A DNA stretch of 64,000 bases, taken from positions 53,823 through 117,822 of the forward strand of contig JBBDWL010000084.1 in NCBI GenBank assembly GCA_040902895.1, given 5' to 3'. Below are positions 24,583 through 33,500 of this stretch, in pieces (positions within the stretch are counted from its first letter, which is position 1; every line of letters starts with the position of its first letter). A program made the position numbers and the translations under genes. This DNA is from JALYRV01 sp040902895. Its GTDB lineage: Bacteria; Acidobacteriota; Vicinamibacteria; Vicinamibacterales; SCN-69-37. A model generated the notes under the pieces. That model was not told the origin of the DNA. It worked only from the letters and a program-made list of their open reading frames with translations, and ran no database searches.

Positions 24583-27453
24583 CTAGAAGTTCACCCGAAG
24601 GCCCAGACGCAGGATGCGCGGATTCATGATCTCGATGATCTTGTTGAATCCCGTGTCGCCAGGGGTCGCGTTCAGGTCGAACTGACGCCCCAGCACCGTG
24701 TTCGTGTTCGTGACGTTGAATACGTCCAGATCGAACATGATGTTCGCACGGTTGAACCGGAACGCCTTCTCGAGCCTGACATCGAGCGACGTCACCGCCG
24801 GCAGGCGATTCTCACCGACGTCTTCTACGAGAAGGACGTTCTTGAGACCGCCGGACGACGGATCTTCGACTTCTGTCTCGGCATAGAACGGCTGACCGAA
24901 GCCCTGGCGCGTCACCAGGTTGGCGCCCAGGTTGATGCCCCACGGGCCCTGCACCAGACCGTTGGCAATGAACTGATACTTCGGCAGCACCATGAAGATA
25001 TCGCTCTTGCCGCTGCCGCCGGTCTCGGTCACGACCACGCCGCCGTCTTTGTACGGACTGGTCGGGGACGGCGTCGGATCCTCGATCGAGATGGCCGGGT
25101 CATCGAAGTATTCCCGGTGATCGTTGGTCGAGAAGCCGAGTCTCGCCATCCAGCGATTGGACATGCGCTTCGTCGCGCTGATCTCGAACCCGAGGAACCG
25201 CTGATGGTAGCCGTCGCGGTTCAGCTCTTCGCGGCCGTTGCCGGGAGGCAGCACGCCGGCCCTCGGCGCGTAAAACGGCACATCGAAGCTGCCGATCGGC
25301 GCCTCATTGCCCGATACCGTGCCGGCCTGCACGTAGTCGCCGCGGCGCACGCCGATGAGCGGCTTCCAGCGCAGATTATCAAACCGCCGCCACGTCAACG
25401 TCCCGCTCACACCGACGTTGCGCATCAGCTCGCGGTCGATGCCGAACAGCACCTCGTGGGTTGTCGGCGATTTGAGGTCGCCGATTCGGTTGACGCTGTT
25501 GACGTTGCTCGGATCGGCGAGGTCAAAGCCGTAGCTGCCCAGCGCGCCCGTGATCAGCTCGTTGGCCTGCGTGATCCCGTCTCGATTGGCGTCGATGGCG
25601 AGATAGTAGGCGTACGAGTAATACGTCGGCCCGGCGACGAAGCCCGAATCCGCCGCGCCGAGTTGCGACGCGAATGTCGCGTAGCTGGCGCGCAGCAGCG
25701 TCTTGCGGTCGTCATCAAGCGCGTAGGTGATGCCCACTCGCGGCGTGATGGTATTGAACTCGAGCGCATTCTCTTTCGCCGGTGTCGTCAACGCCGGCAG
25801 AACATCAGGCACGATCGGGCTGCCGGCACGCGACGCTTCCAGCAGTGTCGAGGTCGACCGGTCGAATCGCAGCCCGACGTTGATCGTGGCGCGGTTGAAA
25901 CTGATCGTGTCGCCAAGGTACGCGTTCATGTATCGGCCGACGTTGTTGCGGACCTGATCGCCCGTGAAGATCGGCAGCATGAGGCCGTTGGTCGGATAGC
26001 TGCTCAGGTGAATCGTATACACCTTCGACCCGGGCCACTGCGAGATCGACTCGACTCCGGCGCGGCGCCAGGAGAAGCCGAACTTCACTTCATGCTTTCC
26101 GCGGAACCAGTTGCCGTCTGCGAGCACCGCGTGCTGCGGCCTGTCCGACTTGTAGAAGACGAACGAGTTGTGCCAGACGCGGCCGACGTCGCGGTACGGC
26201 TCTTTCCCGGCGTCGAGGCCGCCCTTCGGCACGAGCTGGAAGCCCATGTCCGAATATGCGCCGCGCGCCGTGAAAAACAGGTTGTTGCTGGCGACCCAGT
26301 TCACTTCACCTTTGTAGATCGCGGTCGGGCCGCTCTGGTCCCACGTCGTCTCGAGCGGGCGGAAGGCGCTGGCCCCGCGACCGTCCTTCACCTTGTCGCC
26401 GAGGAAGTACGTGAAGCCGACGCGCCACGGGGCATTGAGCTGCGCCTGCGTCTTGAAACCAATGTTGTTCAGCTCCGTGCGGTCGAGAACGTCCGTAATC
26501 GTGCGAATCCGGACGTCGGTCTTGCCCCACGAGCCCCACGCCCACCATTTATCTCTCACAATCGGACCGCCCAGCTCGCCGCCGTAGTCGGAATACTGTT
26601 CCGTGCGGTTGCCTTTGCCCGACTCGCCAACGAGCGAGGTGCCCTTGAGCTCGTCAGGCAGGTTGTTCGCCTGCATGCCGTCGTTGGAGAAGTATCCGCG
26701 GAAGGAGCCGTGCGGCGTGTTGCTGCCGCTCTTCATGACGAAATTCAGGTGCACGCCGGCCGTGGAGTTCGTGACGTCTGCGCCACCCGTGGTGACCTGC
26801 ATTTCCTGAAACATGTCGAAGTCGTAGTACGTCGGGGACGCACCCGTCGCGGCCATGTCGGTGATCGGAATGCCGTCGATGTTCCAGGTGTTCTGGCCGC
26901 CGGCGGCGCCCTTGGCCTGGTAGTTGGACTGCTGTCCCGACTCGGCGCCGCCGACGTTCACGCGGTCGACGATGATGCCGGGTACCGTCTGCATGACGAC
27001 CCAGGGATCACGCGACGACGGGATGTTCTGCAGCTCCTCGAGCGTCACGTTGGTTGACGTGGTGGTTCTCTTCGGATCGATGGTCGGCGCTCCGGCCGTA
27101 ACCTCGACGGCAGTGGTCAGGCCCGCTACGCCCAGCGTCGCCTTGAGCGGCACGCCGGCGCCGGCAACGACCGGGACCCTGCGGTTGATATAGTCGCCAA
27201 AGCCCTGCAGCCGCGCCGAAACGGTGTAGTCGCCCGGCGGCAGATTCAGGAAGTGCGCCTCGCCCGAGGCGTCTGTTACGGCGCTTTGGTTCAGCGGACC
27301 GGCGATGTCGACCGTAACACCAGGCAGCACCGCGCCCGTGGTGTCAACGGCAGTCACATCGATGCGGCCGGTGAAGACCTGCGCCGATGAGGGTGTGGCG
27401 AACGCAAACAGCGCAGCCGCCACAACCAGCAATCGAGTCAAACGGAATCTCAT
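24583..27453 (-). CDS. TonB-dependent-receptor-like outer-membrane protein with N-terminal carboxypeptidase-regulatory domain (copy 1)
   Basis: The 956-residue protein has a signal peptide ending SSAQ (residue 25). A carboxypeptidase-regulatory domain (about 28-115) has GRIDVTAVDTTGAVLPGVTV and GEAHFLNLPPGDYTVS. A plug domain (about 130-240) has SRDPWVVMQTVPGI and GGQNTWNIDGIPITDMAA. A large beta-barrel follows, ending LRLGLRVNF with the terminal Phe used by BAM. GGGAGGG precedes the ATG. No SusD-like partner gene is present. The family imports glycans or other large substrates, but this type has no assigned ligand. It ends at a strong terminator. Confidence 0.9.
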   Translation of the reverse strand: MRFRLTRLLVVAAALFAFATPSSAQVFTGRIDVTAVDTTGAVLPGVTVDIAGPLNQSAVTDASGEAHFLNLPPGDYTVSARLQGFGDYINRRVPVVAGAGVPLKATLGVAGLTTAVEVTAGAPTIDPKRTTTSTNVTLEELQNIPSSRDPWVVMQTVPGIIVDRVNVGGAESGQQSNYQAKGAAGGQNTWNIDGIPITDMAATGASPTYYDFDMFQEMQVTTGGADVTNSTAGVHLNFVMKSGSNTPHGSFRGYFSNDGMQANNLPDELKGTSLVGESGKGNRTEQYSDYGGELGGPIVRDKWWAWGSWGKTDVRIRTITDVLDRTELNNIGFKTQAQLNAPWRVGFTYFLGDKVKDGRGASAFRPLETTWDQSGPTAIYKGEVNWVASNNLFFTARGAYSDMGFQLVPKGGLDAGKEPYRDVGRVWHNSFVFYKSDRPQHAVLADGNWFRGKHEVKFGFSWRRAGVESISQWPGSKVYTIHLSSYPTNGLMLPIFTGDQVRNNVGRYMNAYLGDTISFNRATINVGLRFDRSTSTLLEASRAGSPIVPDVLPALTTPAKENALEFNTITPRVGITYALDDDRKTLLRASYATFASQLGAADSGFVAGPTYYSYAYYLAIDANRDGITQANELITGALGSYGFDLADPSNVNSVNRIGDLKSPTTHEVLFGIDRELMRNVGVSGTLTWRRFDNLRWKPLIGVRRGDYVQAGTVSGNEAPIGSFDVPFYAPRAGVLPPGNGREELNRDGYHQRFLGFEISATKRMSNRWMARLGFSTNDHREYFDDPAISIEDPTPSPTSPYKDGGVVVTETGGSGKSDIFMVLPKYQFIANGLVQGPWGINLGANLVTRQGFGQPFYAETEVEDPSSGGLKNVLLVEDVGENRLPAVTSLDVRLEKAFRFNRANIMFDLDVFNVTNTNTVLGRQFDLNATPGDTGFNKIIEIMNPRILRLGLRVNF

Positions 27454-27614
27454 TCAACCCTCCCAGGGAAGAAACGAAAAGCGACTCTAGTCGTAATGGG
27501 CGCACAATGCAAGTGGTGCACCGGTATCCGGTCCCTTTGTTTTCAACAAGTTACAGGTCGATAAGCGTGCACAATCCAAGGGTTTGAATCGGCACAACCA
27601 AATAGGTGGATTAC

Positions 27615-30485
27615 TCAGAACCCGGCTCTGATCCCCAGGCGCAGAATAGCGGGCGCCATGATTTCCAGGGGCGTGTCGGCGGTTGTCACGCGCAGGTCGT
27701 ATTGGCGCCGGAGCACGGTCGCGAGGTTCAGCACGTTGAACACGTCGACGTCCACATTGAGACGCAGCCGCTCGATGGTGAACGCCCTGCTCGCGCGCCC
27801 ATCCAGCGACGTCACAGGGGCCAGACGGAACTCGCCTGGGCTCACCAGCAGCAGCGTCTTCAGATCGCCGAGCGGATCACCTGTCGGCACTCCGCTTCGA
27901 TAATAGGGCTTGGCGTATCCCTGCCGCACCAGAAGGTTTGCGGCAAGACTGATCTTCCAGGGCGCCTGGTACATCGCCGCGGCGCTGACCTGATACTTCG
28001 GCAGCAGCATGAAGATATTGGTTTTGCCGCTGCCGGCCGTTTCGCGCAACACCTCGCCGCCATCGATATTGGGACTGTCAGGCGTGGACGTGGGGTCGAA
28101 CAGCGCGCCGGCCGTCTCGAAGTACTCACGATGGTCGTTCGCCGAGAAACCAGCACGCCCCATCCACCGGTTCGACAGCCTTTTGATGGCCGCGATTTCG
28201 ATTCCCCAGTACCGCTGGTGGTAATCCTCGCGGGTGACATACTCCGTCGCCGTGCGGTTGGCAGGCACAGCATCAGCCGGCAGTCCATAAAAGGGCACCT
28301 CGAAGTCGCCGATCGGCTCCACCCTGCCTGAGAATGAGCCGAGCCGCACGAAGTCGTCGCCGCGCACTCCCTGCAGCGGACGCCAGTTGAAATCCACGAA
28401 GCGGCGCCACGTGAGCGTTGCGCGCAGGGCGATGTTCGACCGCAACTCGTGATCGATACCTCCCGAGAGCTCATGCGTGATCGGCGTGCTGTACCGCGCG
28501 ATGCGGTGGTTCGGCTCGCCGGCATTCGAGGGATTGGCCAGGTCGAACCCGTACCATGCGCATACGCCACGGTCAGCCAACGCCGGCGAGCACGTGCGTC
28601 CGGCGATCTCCTCGTGATCCACCGTCCGGTTGAGATTCTGATCGGTGACGTCGAAGAAAAAGACACCCCTGCGAGAGCCCACGGTGGAAAAGAAAGCGGC
28701 CTCATCGGCGCCCATCTGTGACGCAAACGCCGCGTAGCTGGCACGGGCGACAGTTCGGCGGGACTTCCCCGCCGCATAACTCACGGCGAGGCGCGGGGTC
28801 AGGGCGTTCCAGACGATGGCCTGATCCGCCGCGCGGCCCGTGAGATCGGGCAGGAGCGAGGCGAGCAGCGAATTTCCCGCCTGCGAATACGACCGCACCG
28901 ACGCCGCCTGGCGATCCCATCGGAGTCCCGCGCTCAGCGTCCACCGATCGAAGGCCACCGTGTCGCCCACGAACGCGCCCGTGTAGCGCGCCGACGCGCC
29001 GGTCACCTGGTTCCAGGCGGAGACTTCGGCGATCATGGCCGGATATCCGCGGTGGTACGTAATGATGCCGTTGCCAGGGACGGTATAGGTCTCATCGACC
29101 TCCGCGCGCCGATGGTGGACGCCTGCCCTGAGTTCGTGCCGCCCGCGGAAATAGCTGCCCTGTAGCTCGCCGCCATGTTGCGGTCGATCGGTCCGATAGG
29201 CGTAAAAGGTGTTCCGGGCCCTGCCGGCATCGTCCGCCCCGATCATGTTCACCTCGAGGCCGCCCTGCGGCGTCAGCGCGAATCCCCCAGAGACAGTGGC
29301 CCAATGACCGGTCAGGAAGACCTGGCCACCGGCCGCGTAACTGGCGCCGACCTTTACCATCGTGGTGGGACCATCCTGATTGAACGTTGTCTCTTCCGGA
29401 CGAAGCGGGCTCGCATCGCGCCCCTGCTTTTGTTTATTGCCCCGGAAAACCGTGAGTGATGGACGCAGGCTTCCGGTCGCCTGGCCCGACATTTTGAGGG
29501 CCAGGTTCGCGAGATCCGTGGCATCGGAGGTACCCGTCAGCGTGAGCACCGCCACGTCTGTGCGGCCGGCTGCGCCCCAGGCCCACAGGCGGTCGCGCAG
29601 AATGGGTCCCCCCAATTCGAACCCGTAGTCGTGGTACGTCTGCATCCGGTTGCCTTTGCGGCTGGGCCCTCCAAGGCTAGCCGCGAGATCGGACGGCAGG
29701 TTCACAGCTTGAAGCGACTCGTTCGTGAAGTAATACCGCGATGAACCGCGCGGAGTATTTGTGCCGGCCTTCAGCACGAGGTTGACCGCCACGCCGGGTG
29801 TGGGGCTTTTGATGTCGGCTCCACCCGTTGTGATCTGCATCTCCTCGAACATGTCGAAGTCGAAGTACGTGGGGGAAGCACCAAGCGCTGCCATGTCCGT
29901 GACTGGCACGCCGTCAATGTTCCACGTGTTTTGACCGCGGTCCGCGCCCTTTGCCAGATAGTTGGACTGCTGCCCGGATTCCGAGCCGCCGACGTTCACA
30001 CGATCGACGATCACGCCCGGCACGGTTTGCAGCACAACCCACGGGTCGCGCGCCGAGGGCACCGACTGCAGCTCCGCGTACGTCACCGTGGTCGCGATCG
30101 CGGCACGCCTGGGATCGATCATCGGCGTTGCCGCGCTTATCGCAACGCTCTGGGTGACTCCCGCCACCGTGAGCACGACGCGCAACGACACGCCGGTACC
30201 GGCCGCGACCGGCACATTCCTGTTGATGTAGTCATTGAAACCCTGCAGCGCGACCCTCGCGGTGTAGTTGCCGGGCGTGAGATTGAGGAAATGCGCCTGG
30301 CCCGATGCATCCGCATTCGCCGTGCGGTTTTCCGGCCCCTCAATCTGAACGAGAGCGCCGGGTGCGAGCGCGGCCGTCGCGTCAGTCACTACGACGTCGA
30401 TGCGCCCGGTCGAGAACTGGGCCAACGCCGGTGTACTAGTGATCCAGAAAAATAAGACGAGCGTCAGAAGCAGTAAGTCTCGCAT
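27615..30485 (-). CDS. TonB-dependent-receptor-like outer-membrane protein (copy 2)
   Basis: This protein is also exactly 956 residues and shares the architecture of copy 1: signal peptide to PALAQ, carboxypeptidase-regulatory domain (about 25-115), plug with SARDPWVVLQTVPGVIVDRV and RGQNTWNIDGVPVTDMAA, barrel ending ILRLGIRAGF. The two are clearly recent paralogs, but barrel loops differ, with a Cys pair in the segment GRTCSPALADRGVCAW not seen in copy 1. It starts 12 bp after the beta-lactamase/DUF1343 fusion gene, probably in the same transcript. A cell-wall sugar or muropeptide ligand is a possible inference from that linkage. Confidence 0.9.
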   Translation of the reverse strand: MRDLLLLTLVLFFWITSTPALAQFSTGRIDVVVTDATAALAPGALVQIEGPENRTANADASGQAHFLNLTPGNYTARVALQGFNDYINRNVPVAAGTGVSLRVVLTVAGVTQSVAISAATPMIDPRRAAIATTVTYAELQSVPSARDPWVVLQTVPGVIVDRVNVGGSESGQQSNYLAKGADRGQNTWNIDGVPVTDMAALGASPTYFDFDMFEEMQITTGGADIKSPTPGVAVNLVLKAGTNTPRGSSRYYFTNESLQAVNLPSDLAASLGGPSRKGNRMQTYHDYGFELGGPILRDRLWAWGAAGRTDVAVLTLTGTSDATDLANLALKMSGQATGSLRPSLTVFRGNKQKQGRDASPLRPEETTFNQDGPTTMVKVGASYAAGGQVFLTGHWATVSGGFALTPQGGLEVNMIGADDAGRARNTFYAYRTDRPQHGGELQGSYFRGRHELRAGVHHRRAEVDETYTVPGNGIITYHRGYPAMIAEVSAWNQVTGASARYTGAFVGDTVAFDRWTLSAGLRWDRQAASVRSYSQAGNSLLASLLPDLTGRAADQAIVWNALTPRLAVSYAAGKSRRTVARASYAAFASQMGADEAAFFSTVGSRRGVFFFDVTDQNLNRTVDHEEIAGRTCSPALADRGVCAWYGFDLANPSNAGEPNHRIARYSTPITHELSGGIDHELRSNIALRATLTWRRFVDFNWRPLQGVRGDDFVRLGSFSGRVEPIGDFEVPFYGLPADAVPANRTATEYVTREDYHQRYWGIEIAAIKRLSNRWMGRAGFSANDHREYFETAGALFDPTSTPDSPNIDGGEVLRETAGSGKTNIFMLLPKYQVSAAAMYQAPWKISLAANLLVRQGYAKPYYRSGVPTGDPLGDLKTLLLVSPGEFRLAPVTSLDGRASRAFTIERLRLNVDVDVFNVLNLATVLRRQYDLRVTTADTPLEIMAPAILRLGIRAGF

Positions 30486-30497
30486 CTCTTTTCTTCC

Positions 30498-32846
30498 CTA
30501 ATACAGCAGGTATTTCGCCCGGATTCGCCGCCAGCGGGCTTCGGCGGACGTCCATCCCGTGGCGATGGCCGCCGGGTCGTCGCCGGCCTTGATCCGGGCG
30601 ATGTCGCGCGCCGATCCGAACAGCCGCGCGGCGCGGTCGATTTCGAATGTCGCACCGTGCAGTTTTGTGAGGGCCGCAGCGATCTCCACGCCCACGCGCA
30701 CCGGACGGACGGCCTCGCGATCGAGCACGAGGATGAACACGCCCTGGCATTCTTCCTTCGCGAACTTGCTCGCCGTGGGCGTGAAGCGCACCGGATAGAA
30801 GCTGACGCCCGGCAGCTGCCGCGCATTGAGCGCATCGGCCAGCGCGGGACCGTCAATCCACGGCGCGCCAATGTGTTCGAACGGCGTGTCGGTGCCGCGG
30901 CCGACCGAAATGTTTGCCGACTCGAACGCGCCAATGCCTGGATAGAGCGTCGCCTGAATCAGGTTGCGCATGTTGGGCGACGGATTGATCCACGGCAGCC
31001 GCGTCTCGTCGTACCACGCGTCGCGCCGCCATCCACGCATCTCGATCACCTGCAGGTCGGCGCCGATCTTGTTCTCGGCATTGAAGAGCCGCGCCAGCTC
31101 GCCAAGCGTCATCCCGTGACGAATCGGCATGCGGCTCATGTAGCCGGTGAAGCCAACGGCCTCTTCATCGAGCGCGGGGCCTTCGATCGCAAAGCCGTTG
31201 ATCGGATTCGGCCGATCCAGCACCACGACGCGGATGTTCCGTTTCGCCGCCTCCTCCATCGCATACGCCATCGTGGTGATGTAGGTATAGAAGCGCGCGC
31301 CGATGTCCTGCAGATCGAAGACGAGCGTGTCGATGCCGTTGAGCATCGCGTCGGTCGGCCGGCGCGTTTCGCCATAAAGCGAATGGATGGTGAGATCGGT
31401 CGTCTCATCGACCGACGAGGGCACTGTGGCGTCGAGAATGCCGCGGATGCCGTGCTCGGGACTGAAGAGCGCGACGAGGGTGACGCCCGGGGCTTTGTGC
31501 AGCAGATCGATCGCGGGCGCGCCCGTGCGCGAGCGGCCGGTGTGGTTCGTGATCAGACCGACGCGCCGGCCTTTCAGCTGCGCGAAACCGTTGGCGGCGA
31601 GGACGTCGAGGCCGGTGAGAACGGTTGTTGGTTGTTGGTTGCTGGTTGCTGGTGCGCTCTCGAAAAAGCCGCGCGCGAATGTTGCGTCTTCAGGAACGCT
31701 GTCGATGAACGCGGCCGCCGCGAGCGTGGCCACGCGTGCGCGCAGGGGCGTCACGTCGCCTTTTCCGTCGGGATGCACGCGGTTCGACATGAAAATCACG
31801 AACAGCCTCGAGGCAGGATCGATCCAGATTGACGTGCCGGTGAATCCTGTGTGGCCGAACGAGCCGAGCGGCAGCAGGTCGCCGCGGTTGCTCGAGAAGC
31901 TCGACGCGATGTCCCAGCCGAGGCCGCGCACGTTTGCTTCGCCTGGCGGCGTGGCCGGCGATGTCATGCGCTCGACGCTCAGGGGCGACAGCACGCGCGC
32001 GCCGTCGAGCGTGCCTTTATTGAGCAGCAGCCGCGCGAAGCGCACGAGATCGTCGGCCGTGCCGAACAGTCCCGCGTGTCCGGCGACGCCGTCCATCCGC
32101 CGCGCGGTTGGATCGTGCACCACGCCGCGAAGCATTGGCGCATTGGCCCCACACGGCCATGCCAGTTTTTCGCATGGCTGTGTCGGCGCAATGCGCGCGC
32201 CCATCGATGCCGGCGGCAGAAACATCGTGTCTTTCATCCCGAGCGGCACGAAGATCCGCTCGCGCACGTAGCGCTCGAACGGCATTCCGCTCGTGCGGGC
32301 GACGATGTCGGCGAGGAGGAAGAAGTTGATGTCGCTGTAGATGAACCTGCGGCCGGGCGCGGCGCTGGGGATTTCCTCGAGCGCGTAGCGAATGGCGGTG
32401 TCGCGGCCTTCGAACTCGTCGCTGAGATCGAGGTCGGGGCGCAGTCCCGACATGTGCGTCAGCAAATGCCGGACGGTGATGCGCTCCTTGCCGTACTGGC
32501 CGAAGCCGGGAATGTAGTCCGCCACGCGATCGTCGAGCCGGATCTTCCCTTGCTCCACCTGCTGCATCACCGCGGTGGTCGTCGCGATGACCTTCGTGAG
32601 CGAGGCGACGTCGAAGACGGTGTCGACCGTCATCGGCTCGACCGCCGGCACGAGCGCGCGATTGCCGTATGCCTTGCGATACAGCACCGTGTCGCCCTTG
32701 CCGATGACGACGACGGCGCCCGGCAGTTTCTTGTCGCGGATGGCGTCTTCGATCACGCGATCGAGCGCCGGCAGCGGCGTGGTCTGTTGGGCGTGAGTCG
32801 CGGGGACGGCGAGCAGAACAACGAAGGCCAGCACTCGTGCGCGCAT
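30498..32846 (-). CDS. Fusion of beta-lactamase-fold amidase-like domain (AmiE type) and DUF1343 exo-muramidase domain (NamZ type)
   Basis: The 782-residue protein has a signal peptide ending THAQ. A class C beta-lactamase/serine-hydrolase domain (about 25-390) has all three motifs: SLTK (SxxK), YSDINFF (YxN) and HTGFTG. After a linker built of heptamer repeats (about 398-408), a DUF1343 domain (about 410-782) has GLITNHTGRSRTG, ALFSPEHGIRG with the expected catalytic Glu, and LDRPNPINGFAIEGP. In Bacillus subtilis the same two families are separate neighbours: AmiE (YbbE) removes the peptide and NamZ (YbbC) releases MurNAc. The fusion suggests both steps of cell-wall recycling in one periplasmic enzyme. 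Activity is inferred. Confidence 0.92.
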   Translation of the reverse strand: MRARVLAFVVLLAVPATHAQQTTPLPALDRVIEDAIRDKKLPGAVVVIGKGDTVLYRKAYGNRALVPAVEPMTVDTVFDVASLTKVIATTTAVMQQVEQGKIRLDDRVADYIPGFGQYGKERITVRHLLTHMSGLRPDLDLSDEFEGRDTAIRYALEEIPSAAPGRRFIYSDINFFLLADIVARTSGMPFERYVRERIFVPLGMKDTMFLPPASMGARIAPTQPCEKLAWPCGANAPMLRGVVHDPTARRMDGVAGHAGLFGTADDLVRFARLLLNKGTLDGARVLSPLSVERMTSPATPPGEANVRGLGWDIASSFSSNRGDLLPLGSFGHTGFTGTSIWIDPASRLFVIFMSNRVHPDGKGDVTPLRARVATLAAAAFIDSVPEDATFARGFFESAPATSNQQPTTVLTGLDVLAANGFAQLKGRRVGLITNHTGRSRTGAPAIDLLHKAPGVTLVALFSPEHGIRGILDATVPSSVDETTDLTIHSLYGETRRPTDAMLNGIDTLVFDLQDIGARFYTYITTMAYAMEEAAKRNIRVVVLDRPNPINGFAIEGPALDEEAVGFTGYMSRMPIRHGMTLGELARLFNAENKIGADLQVIEMRGWRRDAWYDETRLPWINPSPNMRNLIQATLYPGIGAFESANISVGRGTDTPFEHIGAPWIDGPALADALNARQLPGVSFYPVRFTPTASKFAKEECQGVFILVLDREAVRPVRVGVEIAAALTKLHGATFEIDRAARLFGSARDIARIKAGDDPAAIATGWTSAEARWRRIRAKYLLY
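31624..31651. repeat. Four tandem heptamers inside the fusion gene
   Basis: GTTGTTG, GTTGTTG, GTTGCTG, GTTGCTG lie in tandem exactly in the linker between the two enzyme domains. They are translated on the minus strand as part of ATSNQQPTT. Confidence 0.9.
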
Positions 32847-32853
32847 GCGCCCT

Positions 32854-32859
32854 ATCTTA
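32854..32859 (-). promoter_or_regulatory. Putative -10 box (TAAGAT) before the fusion gene
   Basis: On the minus strand TAAGAT is followed by 7 nt and then the ATG at 32846, the spacing of a leaderless start. AGGG lies in the 7 nt but too close to act as a normal ribosome site. It falls in the 27-bp gap after the CsoR gene, so the fusion may have its own promoter. Confidence 0.45.
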
Positions 32860-32873
32860 GCCAGAAATGTGGG

Positions 32874-33158
32874 CTAGATCTTGCCCCGGGTGAATCTGTC
32901 GAAGATGTCGACGAGCTCGCCGAGGCGCTGTTCCTGCAGCGTCTCGTCTTTGGCGATGTCGGCGGGCAGGCAGATGTCGACGTGGAAGCGGAATACTTCG
33001 AGGCTCACGCGGTTGAGCGCGGCTTCGGCGGCTGACAGCTGCTGCAGGATCTCGATGCACAGCCGCGGCTCCTGCACCATGCGGCGGATGCCGCGCAGCT
33101 GTCCCTCGATGCGGTTGAGCCGCGCCGTCATCGACTGCTGCATGTCCTTGGTCAGCAT
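32874..33158 (-). CDS. CsoR/FrmR-family metal- or formaldehyde-sensing repressor (copy 2)
   Basis: The 94-residue all-helical protein matches the DUF156/CsoR family: RLNRIEGQLRGIRRMVQE on helix 1, then the ligand set Cys (RLCIEIL), His (FRFHVD) and Cys (ICLP), the C-H-C pattern of copper sensors. It starts 12 bp after the upstream CsoR paralog, and its stop is 27 bp before the amidase/muramidase fusion. CsoR-type tetramers release DNA on binding Cu(I), other metals or reactive small molecules. No metal transporter gene is nearby, so the inducer cannot be named from context. Confidence 0.88.
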   Translation of the reverse strand: MLTKDMQQSMTARLNRIEGQLRGIRRMVQEPRLCIEILQQLSAAEAALNRVSLEVFRFHVDICLPADIAKDETLQEQRLGELVDIFDRFTRGKI

Positions 33159-33170
33159 GACGTCAGTCCG

Positions 33171-33458
33171 CTACTTGGCGAAGCGATCGAAGATGTCGAC
33201 CAGCTCGGAGAGGCGATTGCGGCCCTCTTCCTCGCTCGTGTGGACGCCGCCCGGCACACACGTCTCGACGTGCATCTTGAGGATGGTGAGGCTGACCTTG
33301 TTGAGGTTTGTCTCGGCCTGCGCGAGCTGCTGCAGGATGTCGGCGCAGAGCTCGGGCTCCTGAATCATCTTTCGGATGACTCGCACCTGCTGCTCGACGC
33401 GGTTGATCTTGCCGACGATGGTTTGCTGCTGGTCGGTGTTGAGCACTGAGGTCGCCAA
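33171..33458 (-). CDS. CsoR/FrmR-family repressor (copy 1)
   Basis: The 95-residue product has KINRVEQQVRVIRKMIQE and the ligand set Cys (ELCADIL), His (KMHVE) and Cys (TCVP), as in copy 2. Overall identity between copies is only moderate, so they may sense different effectors or form heterotetramers. The start is TTG at 33458; the only near alternative is GTG at 33446, and neither has a clear Shine-Dalgarno. A dyad at 33465-33487 sits directly upstream and is a candidate autoregulatory operator. Confidence 0.87.
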   Translation of the reverse strand: MATSVLNTDQQQTIVGKINRVEQQVRVIRKMIQEPELCADILQQLAQAETNLNKVSLTILKMHVETCVPGGVHTSEEEGRNRLSELVDIFDRFAK

Positions 33459-33464
33459 ATCGTA

Positions 33465-33487
33465 TTGCCATACTCCCGTATTGGCAA
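33465..33487. promoter_or_regulatory. Candidate CsoR-type operator (inverted repeat)
   Basis: TTGCCA at 33465-33470 is the reverse complement of TGGCAA at 33482-33487. Inside, ATAC and GTAT flank a TCCC core. An AT-flanked, short G/C tract dyad is what CsoR-family repressors bind. It lies 7 bp upstream of the first CsoR start. Confidence 0.5.
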
Positions 33488-33500
33488 GTCCGTTTACCGC

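Noticed and set aside
24577..27057. 826-codon plus-strand frame opposite the TonB-type receptor
   Set aside because: Arg/Ala/Val-rich composition with no domain; the minus-strand frame has signal peptide, plug and barrel end.
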